Assembly: GCA_937920335.1 (NCBI GenBank)
Contig: CALGUT010000429.1
Location: forward strand, 1 to 11,966
DNA: 11,966 nt
Direction: 5' to 3'
Source: an uncultured Opitutales bacterium
GTDB taxonomy: Bacteria; Verrucomicrobiota; Verrucomicrobiia; Opitutales; UBA2995
The notes below the pieces were generated by a model, which was not told the origin of the DNA, made no database searches, and was given only the letters and a program-made list of their open reading frames with translations. This document shows positions 1 through 8,600 of this stretch, in pieces; the stretch's first letter is position 1, and each line of letters begins with the position of its first letter. A program made the translations under genes and the position numbers.

Positions 1-508
1 AGACTACCTCTAATCCATTTTGAGGAATAGGGAAGGGTATCCCGACAACAGCTCCTTGGATTCCATTACCTCCCTCTACCAGGGTAGCACCGGTGGCATT
101 TTGTTTCGTATAATCATACACGAATTGAGGGTTCGATGCAGACCTGCGTGAAGGGTAGACGGGAATCTTGTAGGTGTCAGGGTAAGTCCTAAGCAGAGCT
201 TTGTGGCCTTCCGTGAGCTGGTCACTGTAGTTGCCCATGTTTTGTGCGGTGATCGTGTAGAGCGGGCGATCATCTGCATAGGGGTCGATATGATGGCTGC
301 TGGGTGAGTAACCGGTTGGTAGCTCGGTAATTCCACCGTCCCATGCGGGTATCGTGCCTTCCGCATTCCCTGCTTTTTCTGCGCCCAGAGGAGTGAGGTC
401 GTTTCCGAGGCGATCGGCTTCAGATTGCGAAACCTTTCCATGGGAGATCAGCGTAATAGTTGAAAATGCAACGGACGCGAGTACCAGAGATTTTAATACG
501 TGCTTCAT
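1..508 (-). CDS. DUF1329 family envelope protein, N-terminal 169 residues (gene continues beyond the window)
   Basis: Translating the minus strand from the ATG at 508-506 gives an uninterrupted reading frame to base 1. It starts MKHVLKSLVLASVAFSTITL, a signal peptide (basic start, hydrophobic core, likely cleavage near residue 24). The mature part carries hallmarks of the DUF1329 family (PF07044): a start like SEADRLGNDLTPLGAEKAGN, the stretch GTIPAWDGGIT followed by GYSP, then DPYADDRPLYTITAQN, and finally GGNGIQGAVVGIPFPIPQNG near the window edge. Family members are usually about 450 residues, so roughly two thirds is missing. It follows the DUF1302 gene by only 20 bp, the usual pairing of these two families, so they are probably co-transcribed. 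The biochemical function is not firmly known; a periplasmic or outer-membrane role in moving hydrophobic molecules is inferred from its partners. No Shine-Dalgarno motif precedes the start (CCTGTATTCTC then ATG). Confidence 0.92.
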   Translation of the reverse strand, partial: MKHVLKSLVLASVAFSTITLISHGKVSQSEADRLGNDLTPLGAEKAGNAEGTIPAWDGGITELPTGYSPSSHHIDPYADDRPLYTITAQNMGNYSDQLTEGHKALLRTYPDTYKIPVYPSRRSASNPQFVYDYTKQNATGATLVEGGNGIQGAVVGIPFPIPQNGLEVV

Positions 509-528
509 GAGAATACAGGGTGATGAGA

Positions 529-2469
529 TTAAAAGGAGTATTTAACAGTGGCGGAGATAAAGTCACGATCCTGTAAGAGATTCGCTTCGCCTGCTCCCCA
601 AAAATTAGTAAATAGAAACTCTGTTGACCAAGAGCTTTGATAATCAAAGTTAAGTCCGAGAGTCATAGACTTTCTACCTTCAATGAAGTTTCCGATTGGA
701 AGGGGTGTTATTCCGTTTACGTCGTGGGCAAATTGCACAACCGGCGCCATGTTGATACCATTCCAAACATCATTGTATTGTAGAATGAAAATGGCTCGAT
801 AACCCCAAGATGACGGGGTAGCGAACAAAGAAGGATCGGCGGTTACCGGTTGGATTCCTGCAGCGGTAGCATTTGGATCTCCAGAAGTGAAGGTAGCAGG
901 ACCATCAAAGCGGATGGTCGTATCATACAATCCTGGAACGTCGGTAAGACCGACTTCCGCTACAAAGATCATTTGATCAGCGCCGAGAGAGGGTCCAAAC
1001 ACACGGGAGGTGGACATCTGGAACTGATAGACATCCTTTTCTCGATAGCCTGAAATTTCTTCTCCGAGGCGGCCAAAGTAGTTTCCGAACTGGTTAACAA
1101 GGCCAAAGTCCGGGTTGATCGCCGATAGAGCAGCAAAGTTGAGTTCAACGTCGTCTAGTTGTAGCGGTTGGTCTTGGCGGTAAGAGACTTCACCTTGGAG
1201 TGTCCAACCGGAATTACCAATGGCTGTGTTGAAACTCGCTCCAAACAGACTGATGTCTTCTGGGTATTCGACAAAGTAACGGGACGTTGCCGCAGCTTCG
1301 AAGAATGCGAGCTGCCCGGCGTTTTCTAGGGCGAACTGCGTGTCGGGTGCGGTTAGGATCCCGATCTGTTCAGGAGTCAAAGCCATGGGTCCGAACATTT
1401 CGAATGCAGTCGCCAATCCCCAGATTCCGGCAGCTTGCTCGGCTGCGACGGCAGGTGGCAGGCCAGAGAACGCCAGAACTTGAGTCAATGGCCCCGTGAG
1501 ATCCGGGTTGATGGCCTGAGTCGGAGTGACCGCGCTAGCGATAGGGGTGCGACTGTGATAATTGATGAAATAGAACCCGAACTCTGTCTCATTTAAAGCG
1601 GGAGCGATAACACGCATAGCTAGCCCATATTGACCACTATCTGAAGGATCACGATCTTGCGCCCTCGGAACAGCGCCAAACGGTGAGTCTTCACCAATCG
1701 CGCCGAACCCAAGCCAGAGCCGGTCTGCGCCGCGGCTAATGACGTCGTTGGTACTGAAGTAGGTCCCGTCGGGATCGATAATAGTCTCTTCCCACTTGGC
1801 TTGGTAGAAACCCTCGATAGTAATGTTTTCAGTGAGCCCGACATTGAAGCTTACCATGGGAACGGGTCTCAATGCTTCTTTGAGCTCTGCACCTGGTATC
1901 CGTAGTTTACCTACGTCGACCGGATTGATTGCATTGATTCCGTTTTGGATGAAGAGACTTTCGCCCCAGCTTAAAACCTGGCTGCCGAATCGGAGATCGA
2001 TTGGGATATCTCCTGCGTTCATATTGAAATACACAAAGGCGTCGAGGAGCTCTATATCGCTACCCACCCGTTCCAAGGCTTCATCAGTGAGGGCTCTGAA
2101 TGGGCGGTTCCCCTCTTCGTTTTCGTAATCATAAAAGCTGGATACTCGGACAAACGCTCCCGCGTTCTCCCCGGAAATCTCAAAGTCATTGGTCATTTTG
2201 ATCGCCTTTGAGAACCATCCCTTTTCGTAGTTCAGGTTACCGTTGTCGGCATTGACTGAGAATTGATTTCCACCGTTCGCTAATCCTATCAGATCAGCGC
2301 TAGGGTTGGAGGTCCGGTAGGCTCCACCGATCGAAATGGTTGAGTCCAGTTGGGCATCCAATTCGCCGATTTGGAAGACGATGCCTTGGATGGGTTGGAT
2401 TAGGAACACTATCAGGGAAGCAATACTTCCGAGAGTTGCCAAACGTAAGCTATATGAGCGTGTTTTCAT
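529..2469 (-). CDS. DUF1302 family outer-membrane beta-barrel protein
   Basis: A 646-residue protein of the DUF1302 family (PF06980). An upstream GTG at 2502 would add 11 residues, but I chose the ATG at 2469 because it yields a proper signal peptide (MKTRSYSLRLATLGSIASLI). The mature start IGELDAQLDSTISIGGAYR matches the conserved first strand of the family. Further family features are the stretch FGSQVLSWGESLFIQNGINA near residues 165-190, with INPVDV following, and a C-terminal section with FAHDVNG, IGNFIEGR and LLQDRDF. The last residues, VKYSF, end in a terminal phenylalanine, the signature of an outer-membrane barrel recognised by the BAM complex. Long stretches of alternating polar and hydrophobic residues support a barrel. 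The likely role is passage or sensing of hydrophobic compounds across the outer membrane with the DUF1329 partner 20 bp downstream; the substrate is unknown. The 303-bp gap upstream suggests its own promoter. Confidence 0.93.
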   Translation of the reverse strand: MKTRSYSLRLATLGSIASLIVFLIQPIQGIVFQIGELDAQLDSTISIGGAYRTSNPSADLIGLANGGNQFSVNADNGNLNYEKGWFSKAIKMTNDFEISGENAGAFVRVSSFYDYENEEGNRPFRALTDEALERVGSDIELLDAFVYFNMNAGDIPIDLRFGSQVLSWGESLFIQNGINAINPVDVGKLRIPGAELKEALRPVPMVSFNVGLTENITIEGFYQAKWEETIIDPDGTYFSTNDVISRGADRLWLGFGAIGEDSPFGAVPRAQDRDPSDSGQYGLAMRVIAPALNETEFGFYFINYHSRTPIASAVTPTQAINPDLTGPLTQVLAFSGLPPAVAAEQAAGIWGLATAFEMFGPMALTPEQIGILTAPDTQFALENAGQLAFFEAAATSRYFVEYPEDISLFGASFNTAIGNSGWTLQGEVSYRQDQPLQLDDVELNFAALSAINPDFGLVNQFGNYFGRLGEEISGYREKDVYQFQMSTSRVFGPSLGADQMIFVAEVGLTDVPGLYDTTIRFDGPATFTSGDPNATAAGIQPVTADPSLFATPSSWGYRAIFILQYNDVWNGINMAPVVQFAHDVNGITPLPIGNFIEGRKSMTLGLNFDYQSSWSTEFLFTNFWGAGEANLLQDRDFISATVKYSF

Positions 2470-2522
2470 GAGATATTGGGTGGAGCTGATCCGTTGTGGC
2501 ACTTGGCAAATGTCAGTGTTTG

Positions 2523-2541
2523 CTCAAGTACAGTATTTGAG
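2523..2541. promoter_or_regulatory. Candidate operator: 19-bp palindrome
   Basis: CTCAAGTACAGTATTTGAG is symmetric about the central A at 2532, with 8 of 9 positions pairing; the only mismatch is the sixth pair. It lies 54-72 bp upstream of the chosen DUF1302 start, a normal place for a dimeric repressor or activator site. No regulator gene is present in the window, so the binding protein is unknown. A match this good arises by chance in a few percent of gaps of this length, so it is suggestive only. Confidence 0.35.
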
Positions 2542-2723
2542 AGATAGGAATGGGTTCAGCCAGTGATCCTAGTTCGAAATGAGTTTTTGATAGGGAATGA
2601 GACAATTAGTGAACTTGATAGATAAGACTTAATAGACCCATTTATCTGTGGTTTTCAGATCAAAGTGAAAATTGATTTTTGGCTCTTCACTCCGAATTTA
2701 CACGCTTTTGACAGATGGATGGC

Positions 2724-2749
2724 CCAGTAGCCACGATCGGCGCTGCTGG
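2724..2749 (-). terminator. Weak candidate hairpin after the BtuF-like gene
   Basis: Read on the minus strand, CCAGCAGC and GCTACTGG form an imperfect stem (seven pairs, one C/A mismatch) around a 10-base loop. It begins 23 bases after the stop codon of the binding-protein gene. No run of T follows, so it is not a textbook intrinsic terminator; it may only protect a transcript end or be chance. Confidence 0.2.
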
Positions 2750-2772
2750 ACTCTGGATCTTGAAGGGGCAAC

Positions 2773-3792
2773 TCAATGAGCTAACTCAACTTGTATCAGC
2801 TCAGGGGGGAATTCGACTCGCTCGGGATAAATCGTATGAGCGATTTGCCGCGCTGCTTGAACTTGGCGCGGCCCGGGGATTCTTAGTAGGTCATAATCGA
2901 TCAAAAACACCCGATTATCTTTGATGGCATCCAAATCGCGGAAACCGTCCATTTTACTCCAGATACGGACCGCTTCTGGCATGGTGGAAAAGTCCTCTTC
3001 CTTGGTAGCAATAATGAGCACTTGTGGTTGGTGACTCTGCAGGAACTCTTTGGATAGACTTGGCCATGGTCCTTCAATCTGAGCTGCGATATTGATACCA
3101 CCGGCTAGCGTAACCATTTCATCCACAAACGTACGTTTCCCTGCAGAGAAGAGTGAGTCCAAGTCGTAGAGTATGAGAACTCTCGGTCTATCAGGAGCGT
3201 TGGTTGATGCATCTATTTCCCTCTCAATGTCTCTGTAGTGACGATCCATCCAGCCCAGTAGAGTTTCTACGTCACCAGCGTTTTTTAGGACTTTTCCTAG
3301 AATTCTTAGGCTGCTTCGAATGGTTTCGCGGGTTTCCAGTTCGAAAGTTACCACCTGAAGTCCCTGTAACTTAAGAGACTCGATTTCTTCACTCGGAAGT
3401 TGAGGGCCTGCAAAGACAACATCGGCTGCGAGTGCTAGAAGTTTGGTTCTATCGATGCGGTCCTGACTTCCAACGATTTGGATGCCTGATGTTTCCGGTG
3501 GATATTTGCAGGAGTCAGAGCGACCGACGAGTAAATGGCCTTTATCCAGTTGATAGAGGTATTCGGTTACACTCGGTAGAATTGAAACGATCTTTATTGG
3601 CGAATGGCGGAATGTATGGCTCTCCCCGTTTGAGTCCTGGATCTCAATCGTATGATTCGATTCACTGTGTAGAGCGGTCGTGTTGGCGGGCTCTGCTGCC
3701 TGTTCCTTTTTGTTGCACGCCGGAGCGAGTAATAATACGACCATGGTCGTATATATACCGGTAGCTGTTTTGGATGAATACTTGCTGAACAC
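2773..3792 (-). CDS. BtuF-like substrate-binding lipoprotein (Peripla_BP_2 family)
   Basis: A 339-residue protein of the class III periplasmic binding family (PF01497), which serves ABC importers for cobalamin, haem and siderophores. The N-terminus has a hydrophobic segment ending VVLLLAPAC; Cys26 is a plausible lipidation site, although the residues before it (A-P-A) are a loose lipobox. SILPSVTEYLY at 70-80 and VGRSDSCKYPPE at 89-100 are the typical BtuF-like first-lobe motifs. The long helix linking the two lobes lies around 160-205, and LILYDLDSLFSAGKRTFVDEM opens the second lobe. Cobalamin is the closest substrate guess, but siderophore or haem cannot be excluded. The start is a GTG; an internal ATG at 3744 would leave almost no basic N-region. 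The gene begins 23 bp after the TrkA-N/RyR gene, suggesting co-transcription, yet no permease or ATPase is visible, so it is an orphan binding protein here. Confidence 0.88.
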   Translation of the reverse strand: MFSKYSSKTATGIYTTMVVLLLAPACNKKEQAAEPANTTALHSESNHTIEIQDSNGESHTFRHSPIKIVSILPSVTEYLYQLDKGHLLVGRSDSCKYPPETSGIQIVGSQDRIDRTKLLALAADVVFAGPQLPSEEIESLKLQGLQVVTFELETRETIRSSLRILGKVLKNAGDVETLLGWMDRHYRDIEREIDASTNAPDRPRVLILYDLDSLFSAGKRTFVDEMVTLAGGINIAAQIEGPWPSLSKEFLQSHQPQVLIIATKEEDFSTMPEAVRIWSKMDGFRDLDAIKDNRVFLIDYDLLRIPGPRQVQAARQIAHTIYPERVEFPPELIQVELAH

Positions 3793-3815
3793 AGATGGAC
3801 TTGTTTCTAAAAATC

Positions 3816-5588
3816 CTATGAATCTAGATCCGCGGCTTTAAGAAGCTTCGTTGTGGCTCGGACCTGTGTTCGGTCCTTCTCTTTGTCTTCCTCCGAAAGA
3901 TCGTCCCAGCCTACAATGTTCTTATGGGTGAAGGTTTGCTTGTTTGTCGTTTCACCGTATATCCAGCCCTGCAGGATTTTTTCAGCCATCCAGCGATTGT
4001 GCTCCATCTTTGAGAGGGAATCGATGTGCTTCTCGAATAGTAGTTCCAGGTTTTCTTCGGTTTCTCCTTCCGCTTTCAATACGGTTGCGAGCTTTAATCG
4101 AAGGTGCTCAGCCGCCACTCGATTGGCTTCCTTTAAATACTCAGGCAATTGGTTCCAACTCTGCAGGGCTTCTTGGTCCGAATGTGAATGACCATCATTC
4201 TGGTAGTGAGCGTGGATAGCCATCGCGATGCGGTTTAAAGTTAAAGAATGAATACTTTCCACCGAAAAGGTCTGTTCGAAGAGTCCGAATCCGAATACGT
4301 TAACCAATACTTCATCATGGTTGTTTTCATGGTCAAGAAACTCTGACAGCCCGATGGAATCCGTCAGCCTAACAAAAACTGGGATGTTCTTATGTCCCGT
4401 TTGTCTAAGGAGATCGTTAATGTGAAGAGCTAGTGTGAGGCTCTCGGTATCGTCTTTTCCGCAAGATACGATACTGGTAAGGCTTTCAGGATCTGAAGCC
4501 GCGGCCATGATGATGTTTCTTACGATTTCGGAATCAGGCACCGAGCGAATCAGTTCCAGATCCAACGTCTTTGCTAGACGTCTTAGCGGAGTGGAAAAAA
4601 TGTTTTCTGCCTTCGGGTTTTCGGGATCTCCCAGGTTTTCATCAATGATCGTCATTTTTGATGTTCTCCCATTGGCGAAATGACCCTGTTGCCCAAATTC
4701 CATAGCAATCGCCTGTCCCTCCGGATTGTAGCCGATGAGGAGTAAGTGAGCCCGTTTCGAATGGTCCGGAAGTAGTGGAAGGCACAGGCCGCTGCTCTTG
4801 GCCTTCTCGAGCATGAGGTTCCAGAGGTTCCGTGCGACGTTCTTATGATCATTGAAAGGGGTGATCTGCATATTACCCGCATCGTCGATAAATTTCTCAT
4901 GTACTGGAATTAAGTCTCTCAAGTAGAGGTCCTTGATACTTAAGTAGCACTCTAATGGATACAGATGTTCGCCATTCTCCGAATCTGTTCGGATCTTACG
5001 GATGGCATGTATGATCTCCAGGTTTTTGTTGTCGTTTCCTGTGAAAACAAACACTTCAGACGCTCTACCGATTCCAGCTTCCAAGAGCACTGTTGGATCG
5101 GACGCATTTCCTTCGACGAGGCTTATTTCGTTGTTCGCGCAAGCGGTGACCACTTCTGGGCTGGGATCGGAATCGATCGCCACGACTGCGGTTTCCTTGC
5201 TTCGGCTAATCGCCAGAAAACGACCTCGTTTCCCTATTCCGCACACGATGATATGTTTCTTTATTCGCCTCCTACGCATGGTTTCGTGGGCTCCCGCCAG
5301 CAGGAACATAGTTCCACGGAAGAGAGCGTAGCCGGTTAACGTGGGGGCGAGGAAGCGCGCGATATTGAGGCTCCAGGGCGTTGGGTCATAGATGCCGGGT
5401 TCCCAGACAACGACAGCAAGGGCCAATGTGTTATAAAGTGCATCCCAGAATCCGTAAGGCCCATCAGGAGGCGGAGGAGTTGAAAATCCGTAAAAGCCCA
5501 AAACCAGTGCGACGAGCGCCAAGAAGGAAAAGATGTAAGGTTGGTAGCCTATTAATAACTTCGAAACGATTTTTAGGTTAATCCGCAT
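3816..5588 (-). CDS. Membrane-anchored double TrkA-N protein with C-terminal RyR domain
   Basis: A 590-residue protein. Residues 17-36 are a transmembrane helix; 49-63 is a pore-helix-like hydrophobic stretch (LYNTLALAVVVWEPG); about 76-99 is a second membrane helix followed by a basic patch (MRRRRIKK). This resembles the two-helix pore of K+ channels, but the selectivity-filter sequence T-V-G-Y-G is absent. Residues 111-200 form a TrkA-N/RCK Rossmann domain (HIIVCGIGKRGRFLA nucleotide loop, then VVAIDSD with an acidic strand end suiting NAD or ADP binding). A second TrkA-N-like unit begins at 281 (LLLIGYNPEGQAIA). Residues 527-590 are a RyR domain (PF02026): MEHNRWMAEKILQGWIYGE, then DDLSEEDKEKDR. 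The likely role is a nucleotide-gated membrane sensor or channel-like protein; its ion specificity is unknown. It starts 52 bp after the RCC1 gene and is followed by the BtuF-like gene at 23 bp. No Shine-Dalgarno motif precedes the ATG. Confidence 0.88.
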   Translation of the reverse strand: MRINLKIVSKLLIGYQPYIFSFLALVALVLGFYGFSTPPPPDGPYGFWDALYNTLALAVVVWEPGIYDPTPWSLNIARFLAPTLTGYALFRGTMFLLAGAHETMRRRRIKKHIIVCGIGKRGRFLAISRSKETAVVAIDSDPSPEVVTACANNEISLVEGNASDPTVLLEAGIGRASEVFVFTGNDNKNLEIIHAIRKIRTDSENGEHLYPLECYLSIKDLYLRDLIPVHEKFIDDAGNMQITPFNDHKNVARNLWNLMLEKAKSSGLCLPLLPDHSKRAHLLLIGYNPEGQAIAMEFGQQGHFANGRTSKMTIIDENLGDPENPKAENIFSTPLRRLAKTLDLELIRSVPDSEIVRNIIMAAASDPESLTSIVSCGKDDTESLTLALHINDLLRQTGHKNIPVFVRLTDSIGLSEFLDHENNHDEVLVNVFGFGLFEQTFSVESIHSLTLNRIAMAIHAHYQNDGHSHSDQEALQSWNQLPEYLKEANRVAAEHLRLKLATVLKAEGETEENLELLFEKHIDSLSKMEHNRWMAEKILQGWIYGETTNKQTFTHKNIVGWDDLSEEDKEKDRTQVRATTKLLKAADLDS

Positions 5589-5640
5589 GCGTGGGTGGTA
5601 CGAGTCTGGAATCTTTAGGAGTGATCGGAGTTAAAACAAC

Positions 5641-8600
5641 CTAGTTCGGTGCGGGCGTTTCAAAGACCACACGATAGAAGTCATCCTTAGGTGTGAAAAG
5701 CGAGAAATCGTGTAAACTTCCGTCTCCGTTGGGGACTTCAGCTAACGTAGTCCAATCTCGCATATTCGTTGATGTTTGCAGCATGATTCTGAATCCTTCC
5801 GGTGCCAGATAGCGGATGGTCATTCCAGATTCGGTTTCCATGAGCTGGAGTGATTCGCCCGTCAAGGTATCTAGCTCGAGGGTTATGTTCTCCATGGGAA
5901 TGGCTTCGTAACCATCCTGTTCGACATCTACAGATATCATGTGTGTCCCTGCGGTTGACGGCAGCTTACGGTTGTCTGGCGCGCGAACGGCAAAACTTAA
6001 ACCAGGTGGGTTAGTTTCTATCGGTGAGAAGAGGTAGGTTCCATCGTAGGTCCGAATCGCACGAACCGTTTGCGTGGTAATTGTCGCTTGATTCGTTGTC
6101 ACATCTATTTGTATTGGAGAGCTTGATATTTCGTTGTCTCCACTTGTTACTTTTACTGAATAGCTACCAATCCCAGCCGCTTTAATATCACTGAGGAACA
6201 GAGCTTCGTCAATCGCCCCTGCGATGGGTGTACTGTTAAAGAGCCACTGGAAGGCTATATCAGGACCACCGGTAGCACGAACTCTTAATACGATGTCTTC
6301 TCCAGAAAGTAGAGTCGTATTGCCCGGAATAATGCTCTCAATCTTCGGAAATGCGCTTTCTTCAACGATCAAGTTAAACTCATCCCCTGCGTCAATCTGG
6401 CTGACTCTTCCCAAGCTTTCGGGGGATTCCGTTTGACTGTTTTTGGTTTCGCCCCAAGCGGAAAGTTCACCTTTTGCGCTGAGAGCCAAGCTATGGAAAA
6501 GGCCCCCTGAAATATCGACAATTCTAGCGGTCACGGGATCGCGAATGACCAACCCTTTTGCTTGGAGTGGTTCTTGGGTATCTGTCGGAAAGTCCAATTG
6601 GCCACGACCATTGTCTCCCCATCCGTCAACGGTTCCGTTGGGTAATATAACTAATGAATGGTTCCACCCCGCAGCGATATCAATTACTTGAGTTATACGA
6701 GTTGGAATGTCTAGTTGGCCAAAACTATTGTCCCCCCAGGTGACTACGGCGCCACCGACTTGTCTTGCGAGATTGTGATAGCCGCCTGCGGATATTTGAA
6801 CGACTCGGTCCAGGGTATCAGGTATTTCAATTTGTTGGTTGTCGTTGCCACCCCAGGCTACGACCCGTCCGTCCGCTAAGAGCGCCAGTGAATGTTCCGC
6901 GCCAGCCTCAACGTCAATAACGTTTGCCAAGCCAAACGGAACGCTTGCTTTTCCAAAGGTGTTTCTACCCCAAGCTTCTACGGTCCCGTCACGCTTCAGT
7001 GCGAGGGAGTGGTCATAACCAACCGCGATATCGATAACATCTTCGAGATCGTCCGGTGGCGTCGATTGCTCGAATTCGTTTCTCCCCCAACCGACAACGG
7101 TTCCATCAGACCGAAGGGCGAGGGAGTGATTCGCTCCAGCCGCGATTTCCACGATATCTGAAAGGTCGATGTCCGGGATGTCCGTTTGATCAAAGTCATT
7201 GTCACCCCAGGCGAGAATCTTGTTGGTTCGTTGAACGGGAATATAGCCTGAGTCGGTATTGGATAGCGTTCCCAATACGTTTTCGATGTTGGGTCTCACC
7301 CAATAAAAAAACAATACTCCCTCGTTATCGGATCCGACAAGGTCATCGTATTGATTGACTGCTATATTAGTAGCCAGTGTGATCGCAGACTCACTGTTGT
7401 TTTCAGAATTGCGGTAGACGTTGTAGGATGTGGCTTCGGGAAAGGCTTCCCACGTAATCTGGATTCTGTTGGTATATAATCCATCTGAGGCTCGGACTGT
7501 GGTGATTCCATTCGCGACTCGGTAGCCGCTAGCGGAAACACTGAAGCCACTTGTTTCGTCGAACGCGCGACTGGTGACCCAATAGTAGTAAGTGGTATCG
7601 GCATCTGGCGTTAGGTCCTCGTACTCATTGTCTCCAATTCCTTCTGCGATTAATTCAGCGGTAGCTGTATCGTCAGAGGTGGATCTATAAATGGAGTAGC
7701 TCGTTGCTCCACTGACCCGTGTCCAAGATACACGAATACGGTCTGAAAAGTCCCCTTGTGTCGCCTGTACATCCTCGGGGGCGTTTACAGATCGAACGGC
7801 GGAACTGGACTGCGAGAAATCGGCTATCCGCCCGTCACGGATGGCTCGAATGAAATAGAAATACTCGATCCCTGGTTGGGTATTACGGTCTCTGTGAAAC
7901 AGGTCGGCAGGATCAGTGGAGATCAAGCCAGCTGACTCAGGGTTGCTGGTTGTTCCACGCCATAATTCGTAGGTAGTTTCGAAACTATCGGCATAGGGAT
8001 CCGTACAGTTTATGATTATATTTTCGGAAGAGAAGTCGGGCCCTGCAGTTGGCTGCTCCGTTGCATAGCCGGTTATCCTTTGGGTAAGGTTGAGATAAGA
8101 AGGGTGCCGCTCAAATCGTATAGAGTAATCGGGGCCGGGTATCACATTCAAGCTGATCAGCCAAGCAGGAGACGCGCTTAATATATTGATCGTGCCTCCA
8201 GTAACGGCATCCCAATTAACGTAACCTGGGTCGTTGGGAACCTTTAAAGGGCCATTAAAGAGTTCTCCTTTGCTTAAATCCGCCCTTGCCGTGAAGCTAA
8301 CGCTATCCGTTCCGCGGGAAAATGGAAAGTCGAGGGTCGTATCGTCGTCTGAGTCTCGTATGGAGAATTCGAGAATCTTTATGCTGGGGAGTGAGGTGGA
8401 AAGAATCGAAGAGTTTCTGACTCCGTCATCGGTATTACGAAGGACCCATCTATACTCATTTATCCTGACATCAATTTCCATTGCTGGACCCTGATTGTTA
8501 TAATTCATGCCAACGGAACGATCCCCGCCTCCCGTAGCGGCATCTTCCAAAATTAAGTAATGGATCCTGAGTTCATAAGGGTCGCCCACTTGCACGTCCA

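Larger units (their letters stand above)
2470..2772 (-). promoter_or_regulatory. 303-bp intergenic region upstream of the DUF1302-DUF1329 pair
   Basis: This is the longest gene-free stretch in the window and noticeably AT-rich between about 2580 and 2710. It must hold the promoter of the DUF1302-DUF1329 unit and the 3' end of the upstream transcript. I could not pick out a convincing -35/-10 pair. It does contain a 19-bp near-perfect palindrome (2523-2541), a short inverted repeat ATCTG-N7-CAGAT (2644-2660), two copies of TTGATAG read on the plus strand (around 2586 and 2617), and an imperfect hairpin close to the upstream gene (2724-2749). I found no convincing small open frame in it. Confidence 0.5.

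Noticed and set aside
2715..2924. Plus-strand open frame beginning in the intergenic gap
   Set aside because: Most of it is antisense to the end of the binding-protein gene, and its sequence resembles no protein family.
4965..5339. Plus-strand open frame of 124 codons
   Set aside because: It lies wholly antisense to the conserved TrkA-N coding region and has no recognisable protein features; the same holds for the other plus-strand frames.
6358..7227. Regular repeats as a possible CRISPR or DNA tandem array
   Set aside because: The regularity is at protein level (RCC1 units of about 40 residues); the DNA copies are divergent and there are no identical repeats with unique spacers.
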